Shown: one piece after another, positions 1-9,240 of the stretch | How the letters are laid out: every line of letters starts with the position of its first letter | How positions within the stretch are numbered: the first letter of the stretch is position 1 | Source of the DNA: Lacinutrix venerupis | GTDB taxonomy: Bacteria; Bacteroidota; Bacteroidia; Flavobacteriales; Flavobacteriaceae | Assembly: GCF_003663945.1 (NCBI RefSeq) | Contig: NZ_RCCH01000008.1 | Coordinates: 124,001-188,000, forward strand | DNA length: 64,000 nt | Direction of reading: 5' to 3' | Program-made: the position numbers and the translations under genes | Notes under the pieces: model-generated | What the model was told of the DNA's origin: nothing | The model's database searches: none | Seen by the model: only the letters and a program-made list of their open reading frames with translations

Positions 1-89
1 TCGTTTACTATGTTAGGGATGTCGTTTATTACGTTTGTAATAGAATCTTGCTCGTTATAAGCAGGAATGATGACTTTTATATTGGTCAT
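1..89 (-). CDS. Family 2 glycosyltransferase, N-terminal fragment
   Basis: Only the first 29 codons lie in the window; the gene runs off the left edge. The visible N-terminus contains IKVIIPAYNEQDSITNVI, the usual first beta strand and nucleotide-binding start of GT-A fold, family 2 glycosyltransferases. The start ATG at 89 overlaps the TGA of the upstream gene by four bases (ATGA), so the two are probably translationally coupled. It would be the last visible gene of a minus-strand set that begins with the FAD oxidoreductase at 3493. Acceptor and sugar cannot be judged from this fragment. Confidence 0.8.
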   Translation of the reverse strand, partial: MTNIKVIIPAYNEQDSITNVINDIPNIVN

Positions 90-562
90 TTAAGATCGCT
101 CAATTTATTTTCTTTTTTAAAGGATGAAAAGTCTCTCCATTCTTTTATTTTTTTTCCTTCGGAAAACTTTGCAGCAGCAATAAGCTTGTTGTTTTTGTAC
201 ATTAAGCAGTAGCCATTTTTTACATTGTTTTTTAATTGGCATTTATGGTTTATGTTTTCGTTTTTATCGTAAAACAACCACCAATTAACTTTTATGCCTT
301 TTAAATAATGGCCTTCGCTTTTTTTCTTTCCGTTAAAAGTGTAAAAGTACCAATATTTAACGGGTTTATTGTTTTTAAAATGGCCTTCGCTTTCTAGGTT
401 ACCATTACTGTGGTAAAATTTCCAATAATCTGTTTTTAAATTATTTTCTGTCCAACCTTCAGCTTTAATGTTTCCGTTATCATAAAAAGTTTTATTATAT
501 ATTTTTTCTGCGGAAGCATTAAAACTGAATAAAAAAACGAATATGTAAATGGCGACTTTCAT
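86..562 (-). CDS. Secreted YwqK/MORN-variant repeat protein
   Basis: A 158-residue protein with an N-terminal signal peptide (hydrophobic stretch about residues 3-14, cleavage likely near ASA-E at 18-19). Residues 27-122 are four tandem repeats of about 24 residues, each built like NGN-x5-EG-x9-W-x-FY (for example HSNGNLESEGHF and YWKFY). The fourth copy is degenerate. This is the MORN-variant repeat that databases label as a YwqK antitoxin family. No toxin partner is present, so I do not read it as an antitoxin; a secreted or cell-surface binding protein is more likely. It lies 24 bp after the polyferredoxin gene and overlaps the following glycosyltransferase. Exact function unknown. Confidence 0.8.
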   Translation of the reverse strand: MKVAIYIFVFLFSFNASAEKIYNKTFYDNGNIKAEGWTENNLKTDYWKFYHSNGNLESEGHFKNNKPVKYWYFYTFNGKKKSEGHYLKGIKVNWWLFYDKNENINHKCQLKNNVKNGYCLMYKNNKLIAAAKFSEGKKIKEWRDFSSFKKENKLSDLK

Positions 563-586
563 TTTTAAAAAGCTTAGCGTTTCATT

Positions 587-2179
587 TTATTTGTTGTTTA
601 ACAAATCCATTAAATTAACATCGTTTCCTAATAGAATTTCTTTAGGGTTAATTCTGCCATCCATACTATCATTTTCTAATTTTAAAACACCACGTGGACA
701 AACAGCACTACAAACACCACAACCAACACAGCTAGAACGTACAATGTTTTCGCCTTTTTGTGCATAAGCACGAACGTCTATTCCCATTTCGCAATAGGTA
801 GAACAATTACCGCAAGAGATGCATTGTCCACCATTAGTTGTAATTCTAAATTTTGAAAAAAGGCGTTGCTGAAATCCTAGTATTGCTGCCATTGGACATC
901 CAAAACGACACCACACACGGTTTCCAAAAATAGGGTAGAAGCCTGTACCAATAACTCCAGAAAATATAGCGCCAATTAAAAAGCCATATGTGCTTCGAAG
1001 TGTTTCGGCCTCAAATAAAAACACATTACTGTTACCACTAAAAAAGTGCATACCAATTAATGCCATAATTATTGCAAAGTAACCTATGGCTCCTAGCTTA
1101 GCGTCTTTACCAAGTTCTTGGCGTTTAAAAATCATGGTTAATGCAAATACTAATGTTAGTATTCCTGCAACGCTAAATAAAAACACGTTTTTTGTAAGCC
1201 AATATTTGCTAGAATCATCACCTAAGTATGAGTACACAACAGCAGTTGTCATTAACACTACAAATACTAAAACACTATGTATTACCCAACGTTCTACTTT
1301 CCAAGCATACTGTTTTTTGTTACTTAAGTGTCTAAAAGGATCTCCAGCAGTTTCGGCTAAACCACCACAACCACAAACCCATGAACAATACCAACGTTTA
1401 CCGTATTTAAAAGTTAAAATAGGAGTTATTACAAATATAGAAAGTATACCAAATATTAGTAACGCGGTACCAACAGTTCCTGCGCTAATAAACTCGTCTA
1501 CTCTATATTGCTCAAAATTATAGTAATTAAGTGGCCAGATATTTTTAAGGTCGTAGTAAGGTAGTTTAAAACTATCGGAATTTAATCTCGCCATAAACTC
1601 TGGAATTAAAAAGGCAAATGCAAGCTGAAAAAACATGACAGATCCTGTTCTAATTTGTTCGTAACGATTATGGCGGTATTTCATTAAAAATTTATAACCA
1701 AAAACTAAAATAGCAACGGTATAAAGTGTACCATAAACAAACCATTGGCTCGCAGGATTACCACTTAATACTTTACTTAAAGGATCGAAAAGTGCAACCA
1801 AACCAGTGTTTGGAGCGCCATCTGTACCAAGACCTAACCAACCAGCTTTAAAATATAGTACAATATAAAAAGCAGTCATTACTACACCGGTTATCCAACC
1901 TATAATGCCTCGAGACGATATAGATTTAAACCAAACACCATCGTTTTTTATGCCTTTACTTTTACCTAAATAAGCAAGGTTTGTAAACCAAATGGTACCA
2001 GCAGTTATAAGTCCAAGAGACAAAGAAAGCCATAAAACTTTGTTGGTGAAACCAACATTTAAAAAGGCTAAAACCAATATAAAAAGCCCTAGAACACCTA
2101 TTCCAGAAGCTATTTTTTGTTTTGTAGATAAGTCTTTTGCATTTGCTAAAGACATATTGTGATTTAATTTATTACTCAT
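587..2179 (-). CDS. Membrane polyferredoxin (NapH/NosR/CcoG-like 4Fe-4S protein)
   Basis: 530 residues, with many hydrophobic membrane segments (for example around 27-45, 50-68, 90-110, 150-165, 232-255 and several between 295 and 415). Two Cys pairs typical of NapH/NosR-type proteins sit at the membrane edge: YCSWVCGCGG (Cys265, 269, 271) and WCRFGCPM (Cys424, 428). Two 4Fe-4S ferredoxin motifs follow, CISCGNCSTYC (453-463) and CVGCGVCSAVC (484-494), each followed by the usual distal cysteine context. The protein should pass electrons across or along the inner membrane. It is 9 bp downstream of a FAD/NAD(P) oxidoreductase gene, which could be its electron donor. It is longer than NapH and differs from CcoG; the final acceptor is unknown. 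Confidence 0.85.
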   Translation of the reverse strand: MSNKLNHNMSLANAKDLSTKQKIASGIGVLGLFILVLAFLNVGFTNKVLWLSLSLGLITAGTIWFTNLAYLGKSKGIKNDGVWFKSISSRGIIGWITGVVMTAFYIVLYFKAGWLGLGTDGAPNTGLVALFDPLSKVLSGNPASQWFVYGTLYTVAILVFGYKFLMKYRHNRYEQIRTGSVMFFQLAFAFLIPEFMARLNSDSFKLPYYDLKNIWPLNYYNFEQYRVDEFISAGTVGTALLIFGILSIFVITPILTFKYGKRWYCSWVCGCGGLAETAGDPFRHLSNKKQYAWKVERWVIHSVLVFVVLMTTAVVYSYLGDDSSKYWLTKNVFLFSVAGILTLVFALTMIFKRQELGKDAKLGAIGYFAIIMALIGMHFFSGNSNVFLFEAETLRSTYGFLIGAIFSGVIGTGFYPIFGNRVWCRFGCPMAAILGFQQRLFSKFRITTNGGQCISCGNCSTYCEMGIDVRAYAQKGENIVRSSCVGCGVCSAVCPRGVLKLENDSMDGRINPKEILLGNDVNLMDLLNNK

Positions 2180-2188
2180 TTTGTTAGG

Positions 2189-3493
2189 TTAGGCTGTTTG
2201 TAATTGTTGGTTATATGCTTTAATGATGTCTTTCTCAAAATGACTAAAAAACTCTGGATCGAAATTAGCTGTTGCTAAATTTTTAATCACATAGTCAATG
2301 TCTCTTTCTTCGGTAAGCCAACGGTTAAAAACTTCATGTCGCATTCTAATACCAAAAGTATTTATACCTAAAAATGTATTTGTAGTATTGTTATAAGCTA
2401 CAGTTATACATTTTGTATCGTCTTCATGTTTCCAGTGAAAATGAGACTCGTTATCTTTTTTATTTCTTTCGCTAAAAACCCAACCGTAAGTTTGGTATTC
2501 GATATCTAAAAATTTTGCAGAATTAAACCAGTGCCCTGGATTATATGCCATTTTATTACCACAAATTGTTTGTGCTAAAACTTCTCCCATCATACGTCCT
2601 GTATACCAAACTGCTTCAATTGGTCTGCGTTGCCCAATAGCTTCGTGCTGTTGTGCGCAATCGCCAATAGCATAAACATCTGGTACATTAGTTTCTAAAT
2701 ATTTGTTAACTAAAATACCTTTATCAGTTTCAATATTAGAGGTTTTTAAAAAATCTATATTTGGTGTTACACCAGCAGTTAAGCCTACAACATTACAAGC
2801 GATTTCTTCTCCAGTTTCTTCGATAATTATAGATTTTACACGGCCATTTTCATCGGCTTTAATTTCTTTTAAATTTGTAGATAAGCGTAAATCTATGTGG
2901 TGACTTTCAATATGTCTATTAATCATAGCGCTTTCACCTTTTGGTAAAACACCGTTCCAAAAACTACTTTCGCGTACTAAAAAAGTAACAGGAATATTTC
3001 TTGTCATTAGCATTTCGGCTAACTCAATACCAATTAATCCACCACCAACAATTACTGCTCTATTGCATACTTCATTATTTGGTGCGTTTGCTTCTAAAGT
3101 TTCTAAATCCTGTTTACTATATAAGCCTTGTACACCATCTAAGTCTTGTCCTGGCCAACCAAACTTATTTGGTTTACTTCCGGTAGCAAGAACCAATTTG
3201 TCATATTGTAGCGTGTCACCATTATTAAAATGAAGCGTTTTAGCAGCAGTATCTACATTTTTAACATAGCCATTTTTAAGTTCGATTCTGTTTTTTTTCC
3301 AAAACCAATCTTCGTAAGGCTTAGTATTCTCGTAAGTCATGTGACCCATATAAATATACATTAGTGCAGTACGAGAGAAAAAATGATTAGACTCCGCAGA
3401 AACAATTGTAATTTTTTTATCAGAGTTTTTTCGAATATGTCTTGCAGTAGTGACGCCAGAAATTCCGTTGCCAATTATAACAATATGCTCCAT
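2189..3493 (-). CDS. NAD(P)/FAD-dependent oxidoreductase
   Basis: 434 residues with two Rossmann dinucleotide motifs: IIGNGISGVTTARHI near the N-terminus (FAD) and IVGGGLIGIELAEML near residue 150 (NAD(P)H). The FAD-closing motif VYAIGDCAQ lies near 275. This is the class that includes ferredoxin/rubredoxin reductases and the N-terminal half of NirB. There is no signal peptide, so it is cytoplasmic. It is the first gene of a minus-strand set and is followed after 9 bp by a membrane polyferredoxin, which suggests the pair moves electrons from NAD(P)H to an Fe-S chain. The 181 bp upstream is shared with the divergent DUF547 gene at 3675. The acceptor cannot be named from sequence. Confidence 0.85.
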   Translation of the reverse strand: MEHIVIIGNGISGVTTARHIRKNSDKKITIVSAESNHFFSRTALMYIYMGHMTYENTKPYEDWFWKKNRIELKNGYVKNVDTAAKTLHFNNGDTLQYDKLVLATGSKPNKFGWPGQDLDGVQGLYSKQDLETLEANAPNNEVCNRAVIVGGGLIGIELAEMLMTRNIPVTFLVRESSFWNGVLPKGESAMINRHIESHHIDLRLSTNLKEIKADENGRVKSIIIEETGEEIACNVVGLTAGVTPNIDFLKTSNIETDKGILVNKYLETNVPDVYAIGDCAQQHEAIGQRRPIEAVWYTGRMMGEVLAQTICGNKMAYNPGHWFNSAKFLDIEYQTYGWVFSERNKKDNESHFHWKHEDDTKCITVAYNNTTNTFLGINTFGIRMRHEVFNRWLTEERDIDYVIKNLATANFDPEFFSHFEKDIIKAYNQQLQTA

Positions 3494-3674
3494 GTTTTAA
3501 GTTTTGTTTTTTGTTAGGTCGTGACTAAAGATAAAAACTTAATCGCGAAGTGGTATTTAGAATAAATATAAATTGTGAGTAGTGTTTAAAAAGAATTTTT
3601 TTTTCAGTTTTTGAAAGTTTTTAAAAATGTTTCAGACTTAGTTTTCAACTGTAAACATTTTAACATTTCGTTTT

Positions 3675-4391
3675 ATGAAAAAAATAATAGTAATAATATT
3701 AGTGTGTTTGGGAGGTTTTTCTGCGGAAGCGCAAACGTTAGAAACCTTTTTTACACAAGCAGATTCCTTTTTTAAAACCTACGTAAAAAATGGAAGAGTA
3801 GCTTATTCTGAAATTAAAAAAGAACCTTCTACATTAAATGAAGTTTTAAAAACTGCTGAAGGAATTTCGGTTTCAAAAACCGATGCTAAAAACTATCAAG
3901 CCTTTTGGATTAATGCATACAATCTTTCGGTTATTAAAGGTTTAGTAGATAATTACCCAACAAGTTCGCCTTTAAATGATAAAGGTTTTTTTGATAAAAC
4001 AAAATACAATCTAGCAGGTAAAAAACTAACCTTAAATAGCATAGAGAACGATTTGTTAAGAGCCCAGTTTAAAGATGCGCGCTTTCATTTTGTATTAGTA
4101 TGTGGTGCAGTTGGTTGTCCGCCATTAATTAATAAAGCTTACTTGCCTAGTACATTAGAAGCACAGCTACAAAAGCAAGCCACATTAGCCATAAATGGAG
4201 ACTATTTTATAAAAGTAAATAACAAAAAGAAACAGGTAAAAGGTTCTAAAATATTAGAATGGTACAAAGAGGATTTTGTTGTAAACGGCCAAACAGAAAT
4301 AGAATACTTAAACAGGTTTAGAACAACTAAAATTCCAACAGATTTTAAGCTGTCTTATTTTGAATATAATTGGAATATTAATAAGCCATAA
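3675..4391 (+). CDS. DUF547 domain protein, secreted
   Basis: 238 residues with a signal peptide (MKKIIVIILVCLGGFSAEAQ). The body matches the DUF547 family: NYQAFWINAYNLSVIKGLVDNYP, split here as FWINAYNLSVIKG plus VDNYP; then RFHFVLVCGAVGCPPL with its conserved CGAVGCP, and a late KILEWYKEDF. DUF547 proteins are envelope proteins of unknown chemistry; the conserved Cys, His and Asn residues suggest a catalytic core. A second DUF547 gene lies on the other strand at 9241-10020 inside the arsenosugar operon, so the family is duplicated here. It is the first gene of a plus-strand set, 53 bp before an outer-membrane barrel gene. Confidence 0.85.
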   Translation: MKKIIVIILVCLGGFSAEAQTLETFFTQADSFFKTYVKNGRVAYSEIKKEPSTLNEVLKTAEGISVSKTDAKNYQAFWINAYNLSVIKGLVDNYPTSSPLNDKGFFDKTKYNLAGKKLTLNSIENDLLRAQFKDARFHFVLVCGAVGCPPLINKAYLPSTLEAQLQKQATLAINGDYFIKVNNKKKQVKGSKILEWYKEDFVVNGQTEIEYLNRFRTTKIPTDFKLSYFEYNWNINKP

Positions 4392-4444
4392 TATGGTTTG
4401 CTTGTTTATAAATTTCCTAACTAATTAATAAAAATCAATTTTAA

Positions 4445-5356
4445 ATGAAAAAAACTGCCTTACTATTTATAGCTTTAGCTATAGGATTTTTGAGCTTTTC
4501 TCAAGAAACAGAAGAACAAACAGAAAGTAATATACAAACGTATACACCATCTAAATTATTAAATAAAGGACAATGGGATATTAAGTTTTTTAATAGCTTA
4601 TACACGCAAACCAAGCAAACAGATGCAGGCAGTGATGCTCAAGATATATTAAGAGAAAACTTTTTTACTAATACGACAGAAATTTATACAGGAGTAAGTA
4701 AAAATTCAAGAATAAATGTAGGTTTAATATTTCAAGTAAGAGCCAATACATTTTACGGTCAAGATGCGTTTAGCGTATTTAGTTTCGAGAATAATGGTGT
4801 GGATTCTAGAAGTGGATTAACTACAATTGCACCATCAATTAGAGTGCAGCCTTTTGCAAATATTCCTAATTTTTCGTTTACAAGTTCTGTGTATTTACCA
4901 GTTTTTAAAGACGAGCCTGGTGCTAGATATTTAGATAAACGTAGTGTATTTTGGGAAACAAAGTTTTTTTACGATAAAACCTTTGGTGGTGGCGACTGGC
5001 AAATATTTACAGAAGCCGATTTTGGTTTTAATTTTGGAGAAAAAGCAAGTGAAGCCAATGCAGACGAAGTGAATATTGGAGAGCGTTTTGCTAATAACAG
5101 TATGTTTTTACCTGTAAGTGCTTTTTTAAGTTATTTTCCATCAGGTAAATCTACAGTATTTGTAAATGCGCAACAGGCTTTTTTAATTGATTTAGGCAAC
5201 GATTTCTCTCAAAACTACACGCAATTAGGTTTTGGTGGAAAATACCAACTTACACAAACATTAAACATTGAAGCGTCTTACGGTAAAATAGTAAGAGGTC
5301 ATAGTTTTCAAGGTTTAGGTAGTACATACAGTTTAGGTTTAAGAGCATTATTTTAA
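4445..5356 (+). CDS. Outer-membrane beta-barrel protein, function unknown
   Basis: 303 residues with a signal peptide (MKKTALLFIALAIGFLSFSQ). The rest is rich in alternating hydrophobic and aromatic strands such as GLIFQVRANTFYG, PSIRVQPFANIPN and SFTSSVYLPVF, and it ends in a strand closing with Phe (YSLGLRALF). These are marks of an outer-membrane beta barrel. I do not recognise a specific family. It sits between a DUF547 gene and a GH113-like lipoprotein gene, all on the plus strand with short gaps, so it probably shares their transcript. It could be a small-molecule porin or a structural barrel. Confidence 0.7.
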   Translation: MKKTALLFIALAIGFLSFSQETEEQTESNIQTYTPSKLLNKGQWDIKFFNSLYTQTKQTDAGSDAQDILRENFFTNTTEIYTGVSKNSRINVGLIFQVRANTFYGQDAFSVFSFENNGVDSRSGLTTIAPSIRVQPFANIPNFSFTSSVYLPVFKDEPGARYLDKRSVFWETKFFYDKTFGGGDWQIFTEADFGFNFGEKASEANADEVNIGERFANNSMFLPVSAFLSYFPSGKSTVFVNAQQAFLIDLGNDFSQNYTQLGFGGKYQLTQTLNIEASYGKIVRGHSFQGLGSTYSLGLRALF

Positions 5357-5400
5357 AATTAATTAATAGTAAATTAGGAGTTTAATTATAAGTAGAAATA

Positions 5401-6405
5401 ATGAAATATATTAAGCTTCTTTTTTTATCATTAATCGTACTGTTACAATCATGTAACGGTCAAGAGAAAATTAATGGTGTAAGTTTTGTAGCCTCAGGTA
5501 TACCGGTAACAGACGAGCATACCAATCCTGTTGTAGCCGTACATGCAAATTATGCGGCAATTATGCCATTTGGTTTTACACAAAGTTTAGACAATCCAGA
5601 ATTAAGGCACAATTCTAGCAGGCAATGGTTTGGAGAAACTAGAGCTGGCGTTAAGCAATATGCTGAAAGTCTTCAGGCTAAAGGCATAAAAATTATGGTA
5701 AAACCGCAGATTTGGATTAGAAATGGTGAGTTTACCGGCTATTTAAAAATGAAAACTGAAGCCGATTGGAAAACACTTGAAACCTCTTATTCTAATTTTA
5801 TTTTAGAATACGCTGAAGCTGCCCAAGAAATAAACGCCGAAATACTATGTATTGGTACAGAATTAGAACAATTTGTGGTTAATAGACCAGAGTATTGGAC
5901 TAATTTAATTAACGAAATAAAAAAAATATATAAAGGCAAATTAACCTATGCCGCAAATTGGGATGAGTATAAACGTACACCATTTTGGAAACAGTTAGAC
6001 TATATTGGTATTGATGCTTATTTTCCTATAAGCGACAGTAAAACACCAACAGTAGAAGAGTGTTTAGAAGGCTGGAAAACACATATAACAGTAATTAAAT
6101 CGTTTTATGATACTTACAAAAAACCAATTTTGTTTACAGAATATGGTTATAGAAGTGTTGATTATGCAGGTAAACAACCTTGGATTTCAGACCGTAGTAT
6201 GAACACTGTAAATTTAGAAGCACAAAATAATACTACTAAAGCTTTGTTTGAAACCTTTTGGAAAGAAGATTGGTTTGCTGGTGGTTTTATTTGGAAATGG
6301 TTTCACGCCCATGATGAGGTTGGCGGTGAAAACGACAGCCAATTTACGCCTCAAAATAAACCAGTAGAAGCCATAATAAAAAACCATTTTAAATCACACA
6401 AATGA
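5401..6405 (+). CDS. GH113-like glycoside hydrolase lipoprotein
   Basis: 334 residues. A lipobox LLQSC places the lipidated Cys at 18, so this is a lipoprotein facing the periplasm or the cell surface. The body has the TIM-barrel layout of glycoside hydrolase family 113 (beta-mannanase-like). The likely acid/base is Glu154 in IGTELE and the likely nucleophile is Glu247 in ILFTEYGY; the motif WKWFHAHDEVGG lies near the end. The substrate is not proven; known GH113 members act on beta-mannosidic links. The stop overlaps the start of the Omp85 gene by ATGA, so the two are coupled. There is no SusCD pair next to it and no other carbohydrase, so it is not a standard polysaccharide-utilisation locus. 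Confidence 0.8.
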   Translation: MKYIKLLFLSLIVLLQSCNGQEKINGVSFVASGIPVTDEHTNPVVAVHANYAAIMPFGFTQSLDNPELRHNSSRQWFGETRAGVKQYAESLQAKGIKIMVKPQIWIRNGEFTGYLKMKTEADWKTLETSYSNFILEYAEAAQEINAEILCIGTELEQFVVNRPEYWTNLINEIKKIYKGKLTYAANWDEYKRTPFWKQLDYIGIDAYFPISDSKTPTVEECLEGWKTHITVIKSFYDTYKKPILFTEYGYRSVDYAGKQPWISDRSMNTVNLEAQNNTTKALFETFWKEDWFAGGFIWKWFHAHDEVGGENDSQFTPQNKPVEAIIKNHFKSHK

Positions 6406-7661
6406 AAACCTTTGCACTAACATTAAGTATTATTTTATCTGGTTTACTTTTAGCTCAAAGTCAAACCATTTTAGACCTTAAAGTGCAAGGCAATAAAAAA
6501 ATAAAAAGCTCATTTGTTGTAAAAATTTCTAGAGCAAAAGCAGGAACAGTATTAGATTCTACAATACTTGAAGAAGATATTAAACGCTTAAAAAGGCTTC
6601 CAGCAGTAGCACATGCCTATTATCAAGTATTTAAAAGTCATGATGAAAAGTATAATGTGTTTTATAATATTGAAGAAAATTTTACAATAATACCATCTGT
6701 AAATTTTTACACCACTAATGATGATGAGTTTGCCTATAGAATAGGTTTGTACGAATTTAATTTATTAGGTAGAAACATGATATTTGGTGGTTTTTACCAA
6801 AAAGATATTTACAATTCTTATGGTATAAATTTTAGAGCACCATACTTATTTAGTAGGCAATTTGGTCTGGCAATAAACCATCAAGATTTAACAACTCAAG
6901 AACCTGTTTTTTTCGATAATACTACTGCCGATTATAAATACAGAAATAAGGCTTTTGAAATTTTAGGATTGTATGAGATTAATTTTAATAACAGAATAGA
7001 AATAGGTGTAAACTATTTTACCGAAGATTATGAGTATAAATTTGGTGCTACAAATCCTAATGTGCCATTAAATTTAAATGTAAAAAAGTTACTTTACAAA
7101 GCTATTTACGAGTTTAATAACTTAGACTATGATTATCAATATGTAGAAGGTTTTAAAAGCATACTAAACCTTCAATATGTAACCTCAAGAAGTGAAGATT
7201 TACCAGAATTTGTAATAGGCTGGAACGATTTTAATTACTACAAAAAAGTGCTAAATAAAGGCAATTGGGCAACGCGTTTACGTATAGGTTTTGCAACTAA
7301 TAGCGACACACCATTTGCGCCATTTTCTGTAGATAATAATATTAACATTCGTGGTGTTGGTAATACTATAGATAGAGGTACAGGAGCAATAGTTTTAAAT
7401 ACCGAATACCGTTACACGCTATACGAGAAAAACTGGTTTGCTTTGCAAGGCAATGCTTTTTTAGATGCTGGATCATGGCGAAATCCTGGAGGCGATTTAG
7501 GTGATTTTGGGCAAGCGGATAATATTAGAGTGTATCCAGGTGTTGGATTACGATTTATACATAAACGTATTTTTAATGCTATTTTTAGAATAGATTACGG
7601 TTATGGCGTAACTAAAGGAGATACACAAGGCTTGGTTTTTGGCATTGGGCAATATTTTTAA
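6402..7661 (+). CDS. Small Omp85 (BamA/TamA-like) outer-membrane protein
   Basis: 419 residues with a signal peptide (cleavage after about AQS, residue 20). Residues about 22-95 look like a single POTRA domain (LDLKVQGNKKIKSSFV, then DIKRLKRLPAVAHAYY). The rest forms a barrel with the Omp85 core motif INIRGVGNT (variant of VRGF) and a terminal strand ending in Phe (LVFGIGQYF). One POTRA domain is fewer than in BamA, so this is more like a substrate-specific Omp85 or patatin-type translocator without a passenger. It overlaps the GH113-like lipoprotein gene by four bases, which hints that it handles that protein or its surface display (inference). Confidence 0.8.
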   Translation: MKTFALTLSIILSGLLLAQSQTILDLKVQGNKKIKSSFVVKISRAKAGTVLDSTILEEDIKRLKRLPAVAHAYYQVFKSHDEKYNVFYNIEENFTIIPSVNFYTTNDDEFAYRIGLYEFNLLGRNMIFGGFYQKDIYNSYGINFRAPYLFSRQFGLAINHQDLTTQEPVFFDNTTADYKYRNKAFEILGLYEINFNNRIEIGVNYFTEDYEYKFGATNPNVPLNLNVKKLLYKAIYEFNNLDYDYQYVEGFKSILNLQYVTSRSEDLPEFVIGWNDFNYYKKVLNKGNWATRLRIGFATNSDTPFAPFSVDNNINIRGVGNTIDRGTGAIVLNTEYRYTLYEKNWFALQGNAFLDAGSWRNPGGDLGDFGQADNIRVYPGVGLRFIHKRIFNAIFRIDYGYGVTKGDTQGLVFGIGQYF

Positions 7662-7750
7662 TTAACCTTTTCTATAAATTTTCTTAATCTTTCATTTTTT
7701 GTTTTTAGTATTAGAATGATAATATTTATAACTTGTTATAAATTATAATT

Positions 7751-8509
7751 ATGAAATTACATAGAACATTTGCCATTGGAGATATTCATGGCGGTTTAAA
7801 AGCTTTAGAACAAGTATTAGAGCGTATTCAAATACAAGAGAACGATCACTTTATTTTTCTTGGTGACTATGTAGATGGTTGGAGCGAATCGGCTCAAGTT
7901 ATTCAATATTTAATTAATTTTTCAGAAAAATATAATTGTGTTTTTATAAAAGGAAATCATGATGTTTGGTGCGAAAAATGGTTAAAATCTGGAGCTACTA
8001 ATGACGCTTGGTTAATGCATGGAGGAAAAGATACTTTGGAGAGTTATAATGGTTTTTCGGAACAAGAAAAACAGAAGCATCTTGAGTTTTTTCAAGACAT
8101 GAAAATTTATTTTATAGACCATAACAACCGTTTATTTTTACATGCTGGTTTTACTTCTATGCATGGTGTAGAAAAAGAAGTGTTTAAAAAAAGTTTTTAC
8201 ACAGATCGTACACTTTGGGAAATGGCATTAGCTATGGATAAACGTATAAAGGAAGATTCTGAGTTATATCCAAACCGTTTAAAACATTACAACGAAATTT
8301 ATATTGGCCATACACCAACAACACGATTTAGTTCTACTTTACCAATGCAAGCTATAAATGTATGGAATGTAGATACAGGTGCTGCTTTTACAGGAAAAAT
8401 ATCTGCAATAAATTTAGATACAAAAGCAGTGGTGCAAAGTGATGAGGTGCAACAATTGTATGCTAACGAAAAAGGAAGAAACCCAAAATTGTATAACGAA
8501 ACAAAGTAG
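7751..8509 (+). CDS. PPP-family serine/threonine or dinucleotide metallophosphatase
   Basis: 252 residues with all PPP metallophosphatase motifs intact: GDIHGG at 9-14, GDYVDG, KGNHDVW, HAGF and YIGHTPTTRF. These supply the two-metal site. There is no signal peptide, so it is cytoplasmic. Family members dephosphorylate phosphoproteins or split diadenosine tetraphosphate; the sequence does not decide between them. It ends 14 bp before the convergent end of the TIGR04283 glycosyltransferase, so it is not part of the arsenosugar operon. Its intact motifs contrast with the degenerate phosphoesterase at 12944-13771. Confidence 0.88.
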   Translation: MKLHRTFAIGDIHGGLKALEQVLERIQIQENDHFIFLGDYVDGWSESAQVIQYLINFSEKYNCVFIKGNHDVWCEKWLKSGATNDAWLMHGGKDTLESYNGFSEQEKQKHLEFFQDMKIYFIDHNNRLFLHAGFTSMHGVEKEVFKKSFYTDRTLWEMALAMDKRIKEDSELYPNRLKHYNEIYIGHTPTTRFSSTLPMQAINVWNVDTGAAFTGKISAINLDTKAVVQSDEVQQLYANEKGRNPKLYNETK

Positions 8510-8523
8510 AGCCAATTATAAAT

Positions 8524-9213
8524 TTAAGCAATATGTTTTTTATAATATGTGCATAATTCTTCGGCACTAGCACCAAACCATTTTTTCACATAAATAGTCC
8601 AAAAATGGTATTGTAGCTTCCAAATACCATGACGTTTGTATAGCCTATCCGAAGTTGTAATTTTCTTGTTAATAACAACAAACTCATTACGTTTATAGAG
8701 TTCGTTAATTAAGATGTTATCTTCATAAATAATATAACTTTCATCAAAACCACCAATATCTTCAAATAAAGCTTTGGTAATAAATTGACTTTGGTCGCCA
8801 CCACGACAAGCACGCCATTTAAATTGCGTAAGCCAACTTGCCAAACGCAACCACCAATGGTTATTGTTAAACGTTAAACGAAAACATCCAGCTTGGTTAT
8901 TCTGTTTTACTTTTTCTATAATATATTTATCGTAATGTGTTGGCGGAAAAGAATCGGCATGCAAAAAATATAAAATCTCACCCGAAGCTATTTTTGCTCC
9001 AGTATTCATTTGTTTGGCTCTTCCTTTTTCAGAATTTATAAGTTTTACTTTTAAATCAAGGTTTTGTATAATATTTTGAGAACCATCTGTACTGCCACCA
9101 TCAACAACAATTATTTCTTGAATGTTTTGTAATGAAGCGTTATCAATTAAATGAAAAAGTAACTTTTCAATATTCTCGGCTTCGTTTAAAATGGGAATTA
9201 CTATGCTAATCAT
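8524..9213 (-). CDS. TIGR04283-type glycosyltransferase (arsenosugar-associated)
   Basis: 229 residues, GT-A fold. Motifs: ISIVIPILNEAENIE at the N-terminus, VVDGGSTDGS near 37, SEKGRAKQMNTGA near 60 and the metal-binding-like FLHADSFPP near 88. The combination DGGS plus KGRAxQMNxGA is the signature of TIGR04283, rSAM/selenodomain-associated transferase 2, which databases annotate as an arsenosugar biosynthesis glycosyltransferase. A role in transferring the dimethylarsinoyl-ribosyl unit to glycerol or a lipid is plausible but not proven. It is the last gene of the 13-gene minus-strand block headed by 22010. ArsS, its usual companion, is in the same block. Confidence 0.88.
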   Translation of the reverse strand: MISIVIPILNEAENIEKLLFHLIDNASLQNIQEIIVVDGGSTDGSQNIIQNLDLKVKLINSEKGRAKQMNTGAKIASGEILYFLHADSFPPTHYDKYIIEKVKQNNQAGCFRLTFNNNHWWLRLASWLTQFKWRACRGGDQSQFITKALFEDIGGFDESYIIYEDNILINELYKRNEFVVINKKITTSDRLYKRHGIWKLQYHFWTIYVKKWFGASAEELCTYYKKHIA

Positions 9214-9240
9214 AAAAGCATTTACGAAATAATTAGCAGT

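Noticed and set aside
86-562. Antitoxin of a toxin-antitoxin system
   Set aside because: The YwqK family name suggests it, but the protein is secreted, made of MORN-like repeats and has no toxin partner.
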